A program made the position numbers and the translations under genes. The notes below the pieces were generated by a model. That model ran no database searches, had not been told where the DNA came from, and was given only the letters and a program-made list of their open reading frames with translations. From NCBI RefSeq assembly GCF_913063425.1, contig NZ_CAJXYK010000053.1:1-37661 (forward strand): a DNA stretch of 37,661 nucleotides, written 5' to 3'. Origin of the DNA: an uncultured Thiohalocapsa sp. GTDB lineage: Bacteria > Pseudomonadota > Gammaproteobacteria > Chromatiales > Chromatiaceae. Positions 1-11,028 of the stretch are shown here, piece by piece. Every line of letters begins with the position of its first letter. Position 1 is the stretch's first letter.

Positions 1-3000
1 CCTGGTTGGCGATGTCCGGGCGGGCGGTGCCGAGCGTGCCGGCCTCGCCGCAGCAGCGCTCCGACAGCTGCACCTGCTGGCCCATGAGCTGGCTTGCGAC
101 CGACGTTGGCTCGTAGGTCTTCATGGGCGTGTGGCAGGGGTCGTGGTACAGGTACTGAACGCCGGTGACGTTGTCCAAACGCTTGCCTTTTTCCAGCAGG
201 AATTCATGGATGTCCAGCAGCCGGCAGCCCGGGAAGATCCGCTCGAACTCGTATTTGAGCAGCTGATCCATGCAGGTGCCGCAGGAGACGATGACGGTGC
301 GGATGTCGAGATAATTGAGCGTGTTGGCCACCCGGTGGAAGAGCACCCGGTTCTCCATGGTGATCTGCCTGCCGCTGTCCTCCAGGCCGGCGGCCCGTTG
401 CGGGTAGCCGCAGCACAGATACCCCGGCGGCAGCACGGTCTGCACGCCCTCGTCGAAGAGCATGGCGAGCGTGGCGAGGCCGATGTCGGAGAACAGCCGC
501 TCGGAGCCGCAGCCCGGGAAGTAGAAGACGGCCTCGGCGTCCTCGGCCACCTGCGGGTCGCGCAGGATGGGCACGCGCGAGCGACCCTCCAGCCCCAGCT
601 CGTGGCGGAAGGTGCGCTTGGGGACCTCCACACGGATGGAGCGGCTCACCAGGTTCACCGCCTGCCCCACCGGGCTCGGGCTGCCGGTGGTGGTGCCGGG
701 CTTGTCGTTGGCGGGGCTGGTGAGCTTGAGGCCCTTGGCGAGGCTGTTGGCGAGGTTCAGCCCCTGGAAGCCCCACTCGGCGAGCCCCTTGCGCATGAGA
801 TTGATGGCCTGGGGGTTCTGGGTGTTCAGGAAGGCCATGGCCGCGGCGGCGCCGGGGCTGGTGCGCTTCTTGCCGCGGTCCACCAGGATGCGGCGCATGC
901 GCATGGTGACATCGCCGTAGTCGATGTCCACGGGGCAGGGGTTCAGGCACTTGTGGCAGATGGTGCAGTGGTCCGCCACGTCGTTCATTTCTTCGAAGTG
1001 GCGCTCCGACAGCCCGCGGCGGGTCTGCTCCTCGTACAGGAAGGCCTCGATGATCAGCCCGGTGCCGAGGATCTTGTTACGCGGGGAATAGTCCAGGTTG
1101 GCCCGGGGCACATGGGTCATGCACTTGGGCTTGCACTTGCCGCAGCGCAGGCAGTTCTTGACGTCGTCATTGAGCGCGCCGAGCTCGGTCTCCTCCAGCA
1201 GGATGGCCTCCTGCTGCACCAGGCGCAGTGACGGCGTGTAGGCGCCGTCCAGCCCCGAGTCCCTGGCGAGCTTGCCGGGGTTGAAGCGCTGCTTCGGGTC
1301 CACCTGCTGCTTGTAGCGCGCGAAGGCGTCCAGCTTCTCGGGCTCCAGGTAGCCGATTTTGGTCAGGCCGATGCCGTGCTCGCCGGAGATGACGCCGCCG
1401 AGCGACGTGGCCAGTGTCATCACCTGGTCCACGATGCGGTCGGCTTCCTTGAGCATCGCGTAGTTGTCCGAGTGCACCGGGATGTTGGTGTGCACATTGC
1501 CGTCGCCGGCGTGCATGTGCAGCGCGACGAACAGCCGCGCGTCGCGCACCTGTTTGTGGATTTCCGCGAGCTTGGCGCGAACCGGGGCCAGGTCCTGGCC
1601 GGCGAAGATCTCGTCCAGGCGCTTGGCGACCTCCTTGCGATAGGTCTGGCGCAGGTCCCGGCGCAGCATCAGGTCCAGCAGCCTGTCCTTCGCGTGCACC
1701 AGTTGCCGCTCCGGCTCGCGCAGCAGGTCCATGTGCTCGATGGCGGACTCGTCCAGCAGCTCCAGGATGGAATGCCAGCGGTTGCGCGCCTGCTCGACCA
1801 CCTCGATGGCCGCCTCGCGCTTGGCGGTCAGGATTTTGCGCGCCTCCTCGGAAGACTCGGACGCGTAGGTGCCGACGGGGCGGGCCTCCTCCAGCGGACC
1901 GCTCAGGTAGTCCAGCACCGCCGCCATGATGGCGTCCTTGTTCTTGATGGACTGCTCGATGTTGATGCGCTCGATGCCGCGGCTGTAGGCGGCGAGCTTG
2001 TCGAGCGGAATGACGACGTCTTCATTGATCTTGAAGGCGTTGGTGTGCCGGCTGATGGCCGCGGTGCGGGCGCGGTCCAGCCAGAAGCGCTTGCGCGCCT
2101 CCGGACTCACGGCGATGAAGCCCTCGCCGTCGCGGGCATTGGCGAGGCGGACGACTTGGTTGGCCACCTGCGCGACGGCGTCTTCGTCGTCGGCCACCAG
2201 GTCCGCGATGAGCACCATCTTCGGCAGCTCGCGGCGGTTGGCCTTGGTGGAGTAATTCACCGCGCGCACATAGCGCTCGTCCAGGTGCTCCAGGCCCGCA
2301 ATCTGGACTTGCGGATGATGGTCCACGAAGTCCTTCACCTCGACGATGGCGGGCACGGCCCGATCCAGGTCGGTGCCGAAGAACTCCAGGCACAGGGTGC
2401 GCACCTGGCTCGGCATGCGGTGCAGCACGAAGCGGGCGGAGGTGATGAGCCCGTCGCAGCCCTCCTTCTGCACACCGGGCAGGCCGGACAGGAACTTGTC
2501 CGTCACGTCTTTGCCGAGCCCCAGCTTGCGGAAGGCCTGGCCTGGCATTTCCAGGACTTCCGGCCTGCCCTTGGGCGTTTGGCCGTCGGGGGCGAAGCGG
2601 CTGATGCGAAAGCGCACGGTCTCGGCGTCATGGATCTTGCCGAGGTTGTGGTCCAGGCGCTCTACCGTCAGCCAGTCGGCGTCCGGCGTCACCATGCGCC
2701 AGGACACCAGATTGTCCAGCGCCGTGCCCCAAAGCACGGCCTTCTTGCCGCCGGCGTTCATGGCGACATTGCCGCCGATGCAGGAGGCGTCCTGGGAGGT
2801 GGGGTCCACCGCGAAGGCAAGCCCATTGGCGTCCGCCAGTTCCGAGACGCGCTTGGTGACCACGCCGGCGCCGGCGCGCACCGTGGGCACGTTCTCGGGG
2901 CTTGCCCGGCCGTCGCTCGCGGGCAGGTCCATGCGCTCGACGCCCGACAGGGATTCCAGCTTCTCGGTGTTGATGACGGCGCTGCGGGCGTCCAGCGGCA

Positions 3001-3721
3001 CCGCGGAGCCCGTGTAGCCGGTGCCGCCGCCGCGGGGAATGATGGGCAGGCCGCAGTCGATGCAGGCGGCGACAATGGGGGCGACTTCTTCTTCGGTGTC
3101 CGGCGTGATGACGACGAAGGGCATCTCCACCCGCCAGTCCGTGGCGTCCGTGGCATGGGACACGCGGGCGAGGCCGCCGAAGTTGATGTTGTCCCTGCGG
3201 GTGATGCCGGCGAGGCGCTTGGTGATGCGCCGGCGCAGTTCCTTGTCGGCCTCGAAATGGGCCGCGAAGCGCTTCACCGAGGCCCGCGCCGCCGCCAGCA
3301 GGTCGGCTGCCTTCCGGTTGTCGTTGAGGCGCTGCTCGAATTGATCCAGGCGATGCTCCAGGGCCTCCACCAGCATGGCGCGGCGCTTCGGGTCCTCCAG
3401 CAGGTCGTCCTGAAGATACGGGTTGCGGGTGACCACCCACATGTCCCCCAGCACCTCGAACAGCATGCGCGCCGAGCGCCCGGTGCGGCGGCTCCCGCGC
3501 AGCTCCTCGATGAGCCGCCAGTTGGCCTCCCCCAGGAAGCGGATGACGATCTCCCGGTCGGAGAAGGAGGTGTAGTTGTAGGGGATCTCGCGCAGGCGAT
3601 GCGTCGGGATGGGCGTGGTCGCGCCGGTGTCGGCGGGGGCGAGGGGCGGCTCGGCGCCGGGTTCTCGGAGCGTATCGGCCGGATTGGCCGCAACGTTGCG
3701 TAGCTGGGTGGGAGCTGACAT
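1..3721 (-). CDS. FAD-linked oxidase / Fe-S oxidoreductase, DUF3683 type (3' end beyond window)
   Basis: The reading frame is open from an ATG at 3721 to base 1, so about 1240 residues are visible and the C-terminus is missing. The N-terminal part (about residues 40-170) matches the DUF3683 region. It is followed by a PCMH-type FAD-binding domain with the motif [10 protein letters not shown] and later [20 protein letters not shown]. Two ferredoxin-like Cys clusters follow, [13 protein letters not shown] near residue 860 and [12 protein letters not shown] near 920. Two CCG (heterodisulfide-reductase-like) motifs come last: [10 protein letters not shown] near 1100, and HDPCHTP plus ERCCGEAG near 1196-1225. 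The order FAD domain, two 4Fe-4S sites, CCG domains is that of D-lactate/glycolate-type dehydrogenases feeding electrons to the membrane pool; the substrate cannot be read from sequence. No strong Shine-Dalgarno precedes the ATG, but the conserved domain begins soon after it. Long opposite-strand frames here are codon-bias shadows. Confidence 0.9.
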   Translation of the reverse strand, partial: MSAPTQLRNVAANPADTLREPGAEPPLAPADTGATTPIPTHRLREIPYNYTSFSDREIVIRFLGEANWRLIEELRGSRRTGRSARMLFEVLGDMWVVTRNPYLQDDLLEDPKRRAMLVEALEHRLDQFEQRLNDNRKAADLLAAARASVKRFAAHFEADKELRRRITKRLAGITRRDNINFGGLARVSHATDATDWRVEMPFVVITPDTEEEVAPIVAACIDCGLPIIPRGGGTGYTGSAVPLDARSAVINTEKLESLSGVERMDLPASDGRASPENVPTVRAGAGVVTKRVSELADANGLAFAVDPTSQDASCIGGNVAMNAGGKKAVLWGTALDNLVSWRMVTPDADWLTVERLDHNLGKIHDAETVRFRISRFAPDGQTPKGRPEVLEMPGQAFRKLGLGKDVTDKFLSGLPGVQKEGCDGLITSARFVLHRMPSQVRTLCLEFFGTDLDRAVPAIVEVKDFVDHHPQVQIAGLEHLDERYVRAVNYSTKANRRELPKMVLIADLVADDEDAVAQVANQVVRLANARDGEGFIAVSPEARKRFWLDRARTAAISRHTNAFKINEDVVIPLDKLAAYSRGIERINIEQSIKNKDAIMAAVLDYLSGPLEEARPVGTYASESSEEARKILTAKREAAIEVVEQARNRWHSILELLDESAIEHMDLLREPERQLVHAKDRLLDLMLRRDLRQTYRKEVAKRLDEIFAGQDLAPVRAKLAEIHKQVRDARLFVALHMHAGDGNVHTNIPVHSDNYAMLKEADRIVDQVMTLATSLGGVISGEHGIGLTKIGYLEPEKLDAFARYKQQVDPKQRFNPGKLARDSGLDGAYTPSLRLVQQEAILLEETELGALNDDVKNCLRCGKCKPKCMTHVPRANLDYSPRNKILGTGLIIEAFLYEEQTRRGLSERHFEEMNDVADHCTICHKCLNPCPVDIDYGDVTMRMRRILVDRGKKRTSPGAAAAMAFLNTQNPQAINLMRKGLAEWGFQGLNLANSLAKGLKLTSPANDKPGTTTGSPSPVGQAVNLVSRSIRVEVPKRTFRHELGLEGRSRVPILRDPQVAEDAEAVFYFPGCGSERLFSDIGLATLAMLFDEGVQTVLPPGYLCCGYPQRAAGLEDSGRQITMENRVLFHRVANTLNYLDIRTVIVSCGTCMDQLLKYEFERIFPGCRLLDIHEFLLEKGKRLDNVTGVQYLYHDPCHTPMKTYEPTSVASQLMGQQVQLSERCCGEAGTLGTARPDIANQ

Positions 3722-4035
3722 AAAAGGCTCTGGCGTTGCTGCGTTGCGGCAATTCTAACGTAGCTGGCCGGATGCCCGCGGCGCAGTCCCTGCGTCAAGA
3801 CCGCGCGATGCAGCGGGTTACCGCATCGGTACACGCCTGCGACCAAGCGACGGCACCGTGCAGGAAGCCGTCGCAGACACGGTGGGAGTCCAAGCGGCGA
3901 TAGGCTCGGGTGCGAGTCCGATAGACCCGTCTGCGGATCGGAGGCCGTCCAGTTATTCAGTACACCGTCACCGTAACTGTCCGCGCGGCTGGCGCACCTC
4001 CTGGCGTCGGTCCGATCGACCTGGGCTCGCGGTCC
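3722..4035. other. Intergenic region between ppk2 and the FAD oxidoreductase gene
   Basis: I see no convincing gene or RNA in these 314 bases. They hold one stem-loop (3847-3874), which may mark the end of the ppk2 transcript. The rest would be the leader of the FAD oxidoreductase gene. No clear -35/-10 pair stands out. Confidence 0.5.
3847..3874 (-). terminator. Stem-loop downstream of ppk2
   Basis: GCGACGGC (3847-3854) and GCCGTCGC (3867-3874) are perfect 8-bp complementary arms around a 12-base loop. It lies about 160 bases past the ppk2 stop on the minus strand and has no T-run, so it may be a Rho-assisted end or an mRNA stabiliser rather than an intrinsic terminator. Confidence 0.3.
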
Positions 4036-4956
4036 TCAGTAACGGCTCGGCACGTACAGCTCGTCCGGCAGGGTCGCGCGATCGTAGTCCGGGTTGAAGA
4101 CCCGGTCCGGCAGGCTGATGGGCTCGTGCGGGATGTCCTGGTATGGGATCTGATCCAGCAGGTGATGGATGCAGTTGAGCCTTGCGCGCTTCTTGTCGTT
4201 GCCCTCGACGATGTACCAGGGCGCCTCCGGGATGTTGGTGCGGGCGAAGGTCTCCTCCTTGGCCTTGGTGTACTGCTCCCAGCGCACGCGGGATTGCAGG
4301 TCCATCGGGCTCAGCTTCCATTGCTTGAGCGGGTCGTGGATGCGCATCAAAAAGCGCAGCTGCTGCTCCTCGTCGGTGATGGAGAACCAGTACTTGATGA
4401 GCCGGATGCCGGAGCGTACCAGCATGCGCTCGAACTCCGGCACGTCCTGGAAGAACTGCTCCACCTGCTCCGGCGTGGCGAAGCCCATGACCCGCTCCAC
4501 CCCGGCGCGGTTGTACCAGGAGCGATCGAAGAGCACGATTTCCCCGCCCGCGGGCAGGTGCGGCACATAGCGCTGGAAGTACCATTGGGTGCGCTCCTTC
4601 TCGGACGGCTTGGTGAGCGCCACCACGCGGCACACGCGCGGGTTGAGCCGTTGCGTGATGCGCTTGATCACCCCGCCCTTGCCGGCGGAGTCCCGCCCTT
4701 CGAAGATCACCAGGATCTTCTCGCCGGTGTGCTCCACCCAGTCCTGGAGCTTGATCAGCTCGGCCTGGAGGGTCAGCAGGGCGCGGAAGTAGGTCTTGCG
4801 CTCGATGGCGGATGGGCGCTTTTGCTTATAGAGCTTGCGCAGCTCCATGGACAGCGCGGGCTCGGAGATCTCAAGCTCGTAGTCCTCGTCCAGCGTGTCC
4901 TCGAGCTCGGCCTCCAGCCACGCCTTGATGTCGGCGTTGTCGTCTGCATCGCTCAT
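4036..4956 (-). CDS. ppk2: Polyphosphate kinase 2 (PPK2)
   Basis: This 306-residue cytoplasmic enzyme transfers phosphate between polyphosphate and nucleoside di- or monophosphates. The Walker A motif EGRDSAGKGG lies at residues 86-95, and the Walker B/lid region VLFDRSWYNRAGVERVMGF begins near 141 with D144 and R145. Further family blocks are TKPSEKERTQWYFQRYVPHLP and WYIVEGNDKKRARLN. The length fits a single-domain class I PPK2. The N-terminus is acidic (about residues 1-35). A start-proximal AAGGTG sits about 8 bases before the ATG. It stands alone, transcribed toward the FAD oxidoreductase gene, with a methyltransferase gene diverging upstream. Whether it prefers ADP, GDP or monophosphates cannot be decided by eye. 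Confidence 0.95.
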   Translation of the reverse strand: MSDADDNADIKAWLEAELEDTLDEDYELEISEPALSMELRKLYKQKRPSAIERKTYFRALLTLQAELIKLQDWVEHTGEKILVIFEGRDSAGKGGVIKRITQRLNPRVCRVVALTKPSEKERTQWYFQRYVPHLPAGGEIVLFDRSWYNRAGVERVMGFATPEQVEQFFQDVPEFERMLVRSGIRLIKYWFSITDEEQQLRFLMRIHDPLKQWKLSPMDLQSRVRWEQYTKAKEETFARTNIPEAPWYIVEGNDKKRARLNCIHHLLDQIPYQDIPHEPISLPDRVFNPDYDRATLPDELYVPSRY

Positions 4957-5190
4957 GCTGCATCACCTTGGCGCGGATGGGATTTGGGGTGCGTGTGCCG
5001 GTTCCGGGCGGGCTTTGCGCCCTGAGTCTGCACGCATGTTGGATCAGCGCCGGCGCACAGTCGACACGCCGCCGGCGCCGGGATGCTAGCATTGCCGGTT
5101 TGTCGAAAGATGACGATTTGGTTGCCCGGCGTTCGACGAAACCGTGCCTGGGCGGCGTCAACAGCGGTCAGCCGCGGGGAATCCCTTCCA

Positions 5191-5784
5191 ATGTCAACGC
5201 AGCCCTCCTTGCGTAAGCGCACCAACGGCCATCTGCTGTTCGCGCAGCAGTTCCTCAGGCACCCACTCCAGATCGGCTCCATCATCCCGAGCTCGGCGTT
5301 CCTGGAGCAGCGCGTCATCAGTGCCGCGGACATCGGCTCCGCCCGCTTCGTCGTCGAGCTCGGCCCGGGGACCGGGGGTATGACGCAGGCCATGCTCCAA
5401 GCCATGGCGCCGCAGGCGCGTCTGCTGAGCATCGAGATCAATCCTTTGTTCCACGAGCAGGTGAGCCGCATCCAGGACGACCGGCTCGTCGCCCACCTCG
5501 GCAGCGCCGCGGATATCCGGCAGATCGCGGCGTCCTATGGCCTGGGTGTGCCGGACGCCATCGTCTCCGGCATCCCCTTCTCCACCATGGATCAGAAGGT
5601 CGGCGCGCAGATCCTCGCGGAGGTGGCGGACGTGCTGGCGGATGCCGGCCGTTTTGTGGCCTACCAGTTCAACCCTCGGGTCGGCGCCCTGGGGCAGCCG
5701 TTCCTGGGCACGCCGGAGATCGCGATGGAGTTTCTGAACATCCCGCCGATGCGGGTGTTTCGCTGGTCGAAGGCGCCGGCCTGA
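5191..5784 (+). CDS. Class I SAM-dependent methyltransferase, phospholipid N-methyltransferase-like
   Basis: The 197-residue product has SAM-binding motif I, VVELGPGTGGMTQAML, followed by the acidic strand-2 residue in LLSIEINPLF and a conserved VSGIPFSTMD loop. The N-terminal phrase FAQQFLRHPLQIGSIIPSS is typical of the short phospholipid/rRNA-adenine-dimethylase-like methyltransferases (COG3963, PmtA-like). The likely substrate is phosphatidylethanolamine at the inner membrane, by family inference only. I chose ATG 5191 because family members begin shortly before that phrase and a GGGGA lies upstream. An in-frame ATG at 5083 would add 36 residues of poor character. The gene is divergent from ppk2 and convergent with the pqiA-like gene. 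Confidence 0.85.
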   Translation: MSTQPSLRKRTNGHLLFAQQFLRHPLQIGSIIPSSAFLEQRVISAADIGSARFVVELGPGTGGMTQAMLQAMAPQARLLSIEINPLFHEQVSRIQDDRLVAHLGSAADIRQIAASYGLGVPDAIVSGIPFSTMDQKVGAQILAEVADVLADAGRFVAYQFNPRVGALGQPFLGTPEIAMEFLNIPPMRVFRWSKAPA

Positions 5785-5791
5785 GGCAACG

Positions 5792-5811
5792 GCCTGAGGC
5801 GGCGCTCAGGC
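5792..5811. terminator. Stem-loop between convergent genes
   Basis: GCCTGAG (5792-5798) pairs perfectly with CTCAGGC (5805-5811) across a 6-base loop. It sits in the 39-base gap between the convergent methyltransferase and PqiA-like genes, so it could serve both strands. There is no T-run on either side. Confidence 0.4.
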
Positions 5812-5823
5812 AGCAGACGACCT

Positions 5824-7122
5824 TCAGCTCGCGCGTTTCCCGACCCGTGCCTCCAACAGCGCAGACAGCACCAGGCTCGCCAGCACGAAGGCAAGGAACA
5901 GATAGAACCCGAGCTGGAGCGCGGTGCCGTTGGTGGTGATCACGTCCACGCCGCGACCGCTGCCGGCCATGGCGGCGAGCTGGCTCTCCACCAGACCGCT
6001 GAAGCCGACATAGGCCATGAGCATGGCCACCACCAGCACGTCGGCCATGGACCATTTGCCGGAGCGCAGCGCAAAGAAGTAAACGACGCCGTTGGCCCGC
6101 AGCCCGCGCCAGTCGAGGTAGTACAGGAAGCCTGCCAGCACCTTGAGCGTCGGGAACACCAGGCTGAACAGTGTGATGAGCACGGCGACGAAGATCATGT
6201 CCCAGGCGCCCGTATCCACGAGTATCTCCACCACGTCCAGGATGCTCTTGCTCTGGAAATAGAGCACCTGATCGGTGAAGACGATGGGCTCGCCGAGCAG
6301 CACGAAGCGCAGCTCGGAGATGCGTGCCTCCACATCGATCATGGGCGTGACGACACCACCCGCCAGCAGCACCAGGGCGCCCATCGTGAGCATGGCCATC
6401 ACCTCCGGGCGCAGGTGCGGGCGCTCGCGCCAGGCGACGAGAAACATCACGGCCACCGCCAGCATCGCGCCGAGTGCGAAGACCCGCGCGCGCTCCTGGA
6501 GGCCGGCGGCCTCGTAGCGCAGGCGCGGCTCGCAGGCGGCGGCGTCGGCGCAGCGATGGCGGGCGAGCACGGCCTCGAAGTCACTGAAGTCGGTGGCCGT
6601 GAAGGTGGCGTCTGCTGCGGCGTCCAGGGCCAGCAGCAGGCGCGCCTTCAGGTCGGCGCGGGCCTCGGGGCGGTTCAGCTCCTCGATGACGGCATCGGCG
6701 TACCGCGGCACCTGTGCCCGCAGCTCGTTGAAGTCCAACAGGAAGTCCTGCACGCCCTGGCGCAGCACGCCGCCCAGGCGCTCCCAGACGTTGTCCCCGC
6801 CGGCGTTGCGCCGGCGCAGATAGTCCTCGACCTCCACCAGAATGCGGTCGAGCACCACCTCGATGTTGCGTTTGATGGCGGGGCGGTTGGCCTCGGTGAC
6901 CTCGAAGGTGTCGATCCTGTGCGCCAGGACGCTCGACAACTGCTCCACCCAGACCGCCGCATTCAGCAGCCCATAGCGGACGTCGTGCAGCTCGGCGAGA
7001 TCGGTCTCCAGCTGCTGGATGCGGCGCAGGTCCATGATGGCCTGCCCAGCGAGCAGCGCGGCGACGAGCAGCAGCGCGCCCAGGGACAGGGCGGCGGCGA
7101 TGCGTGCATGCTGCGGTGACAT
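5824..7122 (-). CDS. PqiA-family inner-membrane protein
   Basis: The 432-residue protein opens with one hydrophobic helix (about residues 8-30). A soluble, mostly helical, probably periplasmic domain of about 180 residues rich in charged residues follows. The C-terminal half has four or five membrane segments and resembles the paraquat-inducible protein A module. Recognisable blocks are LLAGGVVTPMIDVEARI, the region LDVVEILV...TLKVLAGFLYYLDW, and SGKWSMADVLVVAMLMAYV. PqiA proteins work in envelope lipid transport or stress protection with MCE proteins, but no pqiB-like MCE gene is adjacent. An extended N-terminal domain ahead of one PqiA module is less common than the tandem-PqiA layout. GGGAG lies 8 bases before the ATG. 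It sits 49 bases downstream of rho on the same strand and may be read through from it. Confidence 0.8.
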   Translation of the reverse strand: MSPQHARIAAALSLGALLLVAALLAGQAIMDLRRIQQLETDLAELHDVRYGLLNAAVWVEQLSSVLAHRIDTFEVTEANRPAIKRNIEVVLDRILVEVEDYLRRRNAGGDNVWERLGGVLRQGVQDFLLDFNELRAQVPRYADAVIEELNRPEARADLKARLLLALDAAADATFTATDFSDFEAVLARHRCADAAACEPRLRYEAAGLQERARVFALGAMLAVAVMFLVAWRERPHLRPEVMAMLTMGALVLLAGGVVTPMIDVEARISELRFVLLGEPIVFTDQVLYFQSKSILDVVEILVDTGAWDMIFVAVLITLFSLVFPTLKVLAGFLYYLDWRGLRANGVVYFFALRSGKWSMADVLVVAMLMAYVGFSGLVESQLAAMAGSGRGVDVITTNGTALQLGFYLFLAFVLASLVLSALLEARVGKRAS

Positions 7123-7171
7123 GACGCGGCTCCCTGCGGCTGCGTTCCGTGGGCTGGCGGGCGTCCGCCGC

Positions 7172-8428
<1,257 letters not shown>

Positions 8429-8719
8429 TGCGTCGTGCTTGATGGCGATGGGCCACCGGTTGGTGGGCGCCGGATGGCTGGGCGCCGGTGGTGTCGGGGC
8501 CGCGGCGTGGGAGCGTGATGCTGCGGCTTGTGCCGGCGGTGGCGGGGTTGTGCGGCTGTCCTGCCGGGGCGCCCGGGGCGGAGCTTGTGCGGAGCCGGGT
8601 CAGACCCGGGGCGTCGTTCCTGCGGCTGCGGCGGTCGCGGCCCCAGCCGGGGGCGGCGACCTTGATTCGGGGACGACCCGCGGGGCGACGGCTGCGGGCC
8701 GACCGCGTTTCAGCCGCGA
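8429..8719 (-). promoter_or_regulatory. rho leader with C-rich, G-poor segment (possible rut/autoregulatory site)
   Basis: Read on the coding (minus) strand, the about 117 bases just before the rho start contain roughly twice as many C as G (hand count about 61 C to 28 G) and very little T. E. coli rho is autoregulated by Rho-dependent termination in its leader, so this composition bias fits a rut-like site. No rhoL-like leader peptide was confirmed. The segment nearer trxA (about 8560-8719) is ordinary GC-rich DNA with no T-tract terminator. Confidence 0.4.
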
Positions 8720-9046
8720 TCAAAGATTGCTGTCGATGAAGACCGTCAGCTGCGACTTGGACACGGCGCCGACCTTGGTGGCCTCCGGCTCGCCGCCCTT
8801 GAACAGCATGAGCGTCGGGATGCCGCGGACCTTGAAGCGCTCTGTGACGGCGCGGTTCTGGTCGATGTCGAGCTTGGCGATTTTGATTTTGCCCGCGTAC
8901 TCCTCGGCGATTTCCTCCAGCAGCGGGGCAATCATTTTGCAGGGGGCGCACCAGCTCGCCCAGTAGTCCACCAGGACGGGCTCGGAGGAGTTGAGAACCT
9001 CCTCCTCGAAGGTGTCGTCCGTCACGTCCAGGATACGATCGGTCAC
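8720..9046 (-). CDS. trxA: Thioredoxin 1
   Basis: The 108-residue cytoplasmic thioredoxin has the expected blocks: DYWASWCAPCKMIAPLLEEIA, KLDIDQN and the cis-proline loop VRGIPTLMLFKGGE. The active site is W32-C33-A34-P35-C36, so the usual Gly between Cys and Pro is Ala. It begins with GTG (start at 9046), supported by an exact family-length N-terminus (MTDRILDVTDDTFEEEVL) and an AGAAG just upstream. It lies between rho and the divergent rhlB, the standard gammaproteobacterial order. The role is reduction of protein disulfides such as ribonucleotide reductase and PAPS reductase, using thioredoxin reductase (not in the window). Confidence 0.97.
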   Translation of the reverse strand: MTDRILDVTDDTFEEEVLNSSEPVLVDYWASWCAPCKMIAPLLEEIAEEYAGKIKIAKLDIDQNRAVTERFKVRGIPTLMLFKGGEPEATKVGAVSKSQLTVFIDSNL

Positions 9047-9491
9047 TTCTGGTTGGTCTCCGCTCGGGTGTGGGTTTGCGGCGGGTGGCCGCCTGAGGAA
9101 TCACTGCCGTGAGCAGCATCCCCCGGGCTTGCGGTGTCGCAGGTTACGGCGTCATCCCGGCAGAAGCCGGCTGCTCGCGCTCACGACGCCCGCAGGGCCA
9201 CCGGGCCGTCTCGCTGCCTGAGGTCTGGCTGCACCGGTGCACGTCATGCTGTGCGGCCGGGCCGGCTCGGACTCGGAATCAGATGGGAGGGCGGGCGGGT
9301 TGGCGTTGTTATCGCCCCAAGGGTTAAGATGCTATTTGAGCCAAAGATATCAAGATTTGCAACCCCTCCCGGCCCGTCGGCGCGAAACGCCGCATCAGCC
9401 CGCGGCAATGCGCAGTGGTGCAGACGCCGCCGGCGCCGTCGCGCCACGGGCGCGGGTCCAGCCGGGTGCACCGGCAAAGCCGCAGGATTCC
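9047..9491. promoter_or_regulatory. trxA-rhlB divergent intergenic region with an AT-rich promoter island
   Basis: This 445-base gap must carry both divergent promoters. Most of it is GC-rich, but about 9305-9362 is conspicuously AT-rich (TTGTTA at 9306-9311, TAAGAT at 9325-9330, then GCTATTTGAG and AAAGATATCAAGATTTG). That island is the probable promoter zone. No hexamer pair has ideal spacing, so I do not name a single promoter. No coding frame here looks real. Confidence 0.4.
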
Positions 9492-10985
9492 ATGTCAGAG
9501 ACCCACCTCACCGACGTCCGCTTCGACAGCTTCGACCTCGACCCGGCCATTCTTCAGGGGCTCGCCGATGCGGGCTTCAGTCATTGCACGCCCATCCAGG
9601 CCCAAACGCTGCCCCTCGCGCTCTCAGGCCAGGACGTGGCCGGCCAGGCGCAGACCGGCACCGGCAAGACCGCCGCCTTTCTGGTGGCGGCCATGCAGCA
9701 CCTGCTGACGCATCCCCCGGCCGAGCAGCGCGAGGGCCCGCGCCAGCCCCGGGTGGTCATCCTCGCACCCACGCGCGAGCTTGCCGTGCAGATCCACAAA
9801 GATGCCGAAGTCATCGGTCGGCATACGGATTTCAGGCTCGGTCTGGTCTTCGGCGGCACGGGCTATCAACAGCAGCGCGACGACCTGGCCGCCGGCGTGG
9901 ATATCCTCATCGGCACCCCGGGCCGGCTCATCGACTACTACAAGCAGCGGGTATTCGACTTCAACTCCGTCCAGGTGGTGGTGCTGGACGAGGCGGACCG
10001 GATGTTCGACCTCGGCTTCATCAAGGACATCCGCTTCGTGCTGCGCCGCCTACCGAGCCCGGCGGAGCGCCTGGGCATGCTGTTCTCGGCAACCCTCTCC
10101 TACCGCGTGACCGAGCTCGCCTACGAGCACATGAACGATCCGCAGATGGTGGAGATCGCGCCGGACCAGGTCACCGCCGACCGGGTGCAGCAGGCCTGCT
10201 ACATGGTCGCCAACGACGAAAAGATCCCGCTGCTGCTCGGGCTGGTGCGCCAGCTCGAGGACGGGCGCATCATGGTCTTCATCAACACCAAGCGCGAGGG
10301 CGAGCGCGTCTGGGGCTACCTCAAGGGCAACGGTGTCGAGGCTGCCATGCTCTCCGGCGACGTGCCGCAGAAGAAGCGGCTCCGGCTGCTGGCCGAGTTC
10401 AAGTCCGGCGAGCTGCCGGTGATGGTGGCCACGGATGTCGCCGCCCGCGGCCTGCACATCCCCGGCGTCTCCCACGTCATCAACTACGACCTGCCGGAGG
10501 ATGCCGAGGACTATGTCCACCGCATCGGCCGCACCGCCCGGGCCGGCGAGGCGGGGGACGCCATCAGCTTCGTCTGCGAGACCTACGCCTTCTGCCTGCC
10601 CGACATCGAGGCCTACATCGGCATGAAGATCCCGGTCGGCGAGGTCACCGCCGACATGCTCGCCGAGGTGGACCCCAAGAGCCGGGTGCCGGTGCCGCGC
10701 CGTCCGAAGGACCGACGCACGGAAGGCCGGGGCGAGCGCCGGGTTGACGGGCGGGGCGGCCGCCGCGAGCAGGGCGGCGAGTCACGTCGCGGGCGTGGCC
10801 CGCGCGGGCGGGGCAAGCCTGCCGGCGGCGACGCCGGCACAGATCAGCCACCGGCGTCCGGCCCGGGGCAGGACCGCCCGGCGCCCGCCGCCGCCAGCGG
10901 GCCGGGTCAAGCCGCCGCAGACGGGCAGGCCAAGCCCAAGCGCCGCCGTCGGCGGCGCAAGCCCGCGGCGGAGCCCACCACCTGA
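9492..10985 (+). CDS. rhlB: ATP-dependent RNA helicase RhlB (DEAD-box)
   Basis: The 497-residue protein shows the full DEAD-box set: Q motif [14 protein letters not shown] (about 28-41), motif I AQTGTGKT (53-60), [14 protein letters not shown], motif II DEAD, SAT, and motif [12 protein letters not shown]. The closely spaced Phe-rich start ([16 protein letters not shown]) is RhlB-like. The C-terminal tail of about 100 residues is rich in Arg, Gly, Pro and Ala and ends in an Arg/Lys cluster ([11 protein letters not shown]). It is a probable RNA-binding and RNase E-contact region, longer than in E. coli RhlB (421 aa). RhlB is the helicase of the RNA degradosome. The start at 9492 has AGGA five bases upstream; a longer in-frame extension lacks family similarity. 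The position divergent from trxA-rho supports rhlB over other DEAD-box paralogues. Confidence 0.95.
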   Translation: MSETHLTDVRFDSFDLDPAILQGLADAGFSHCTPIQAQTLPLALSGQDVAGQAQTGTGKTAAFLVAAMQHLLTHPPAEQREGPRQPRVVILAPTRELAVQIHKDAEVIGRHTDFRLGLVFGGTGYQQQRDDLAAGVDILIGTPGRLIDYYKQRVFDFNSVQVVVLDEADRMFDLGFIKDIRFVLRRLPSPAERLGMLFSATLSYRVTELAYEHMNDPQMVEIAPDQVTADRVQQACYMVANDEKIPLLLGLVRQLEDGRIMVFINTKREGERVWGYLKGNGVEAAMLSGDVPQKKRLRLLAEFKSGELPVMVATDVAARGLHIPGVSHVINYDLPEDAEDYVHRIGRTARAGEAGDAISFVCETYAFCLPDIEAYIGMKIPVGEVTADMLAEVDPKSRVPVPRRPKDRRTEGRGERRVDGRGGRREQGGESRRGRGPRGRGKPAGGDAGTDQPPASGPGQDRPAPAAASGPGQAAADGQAKPKRRRRRRKPAAEPTT

Positions 10986-11028
10986 GCGGTCGCCAGCTGG
11001 TCACGCACTCGGCCGGGTGCCGGCAGCG

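Noticed and set aside
1376-3703. A 775-codon open frame on the plus strand
   Set aside because: It is antisense to the FAD oxidoreductase, has low-complexity His/Gly/Ala/Val composition typical of high-GC shadow frames, and matches no family.
3840-3960. Possible tRNA or small RNA in the ppk2 gap
   Set aside because: No cloverleaf, anticodon arm or TTC-like T-loop could be drawn; only one simple stem-loop is present.
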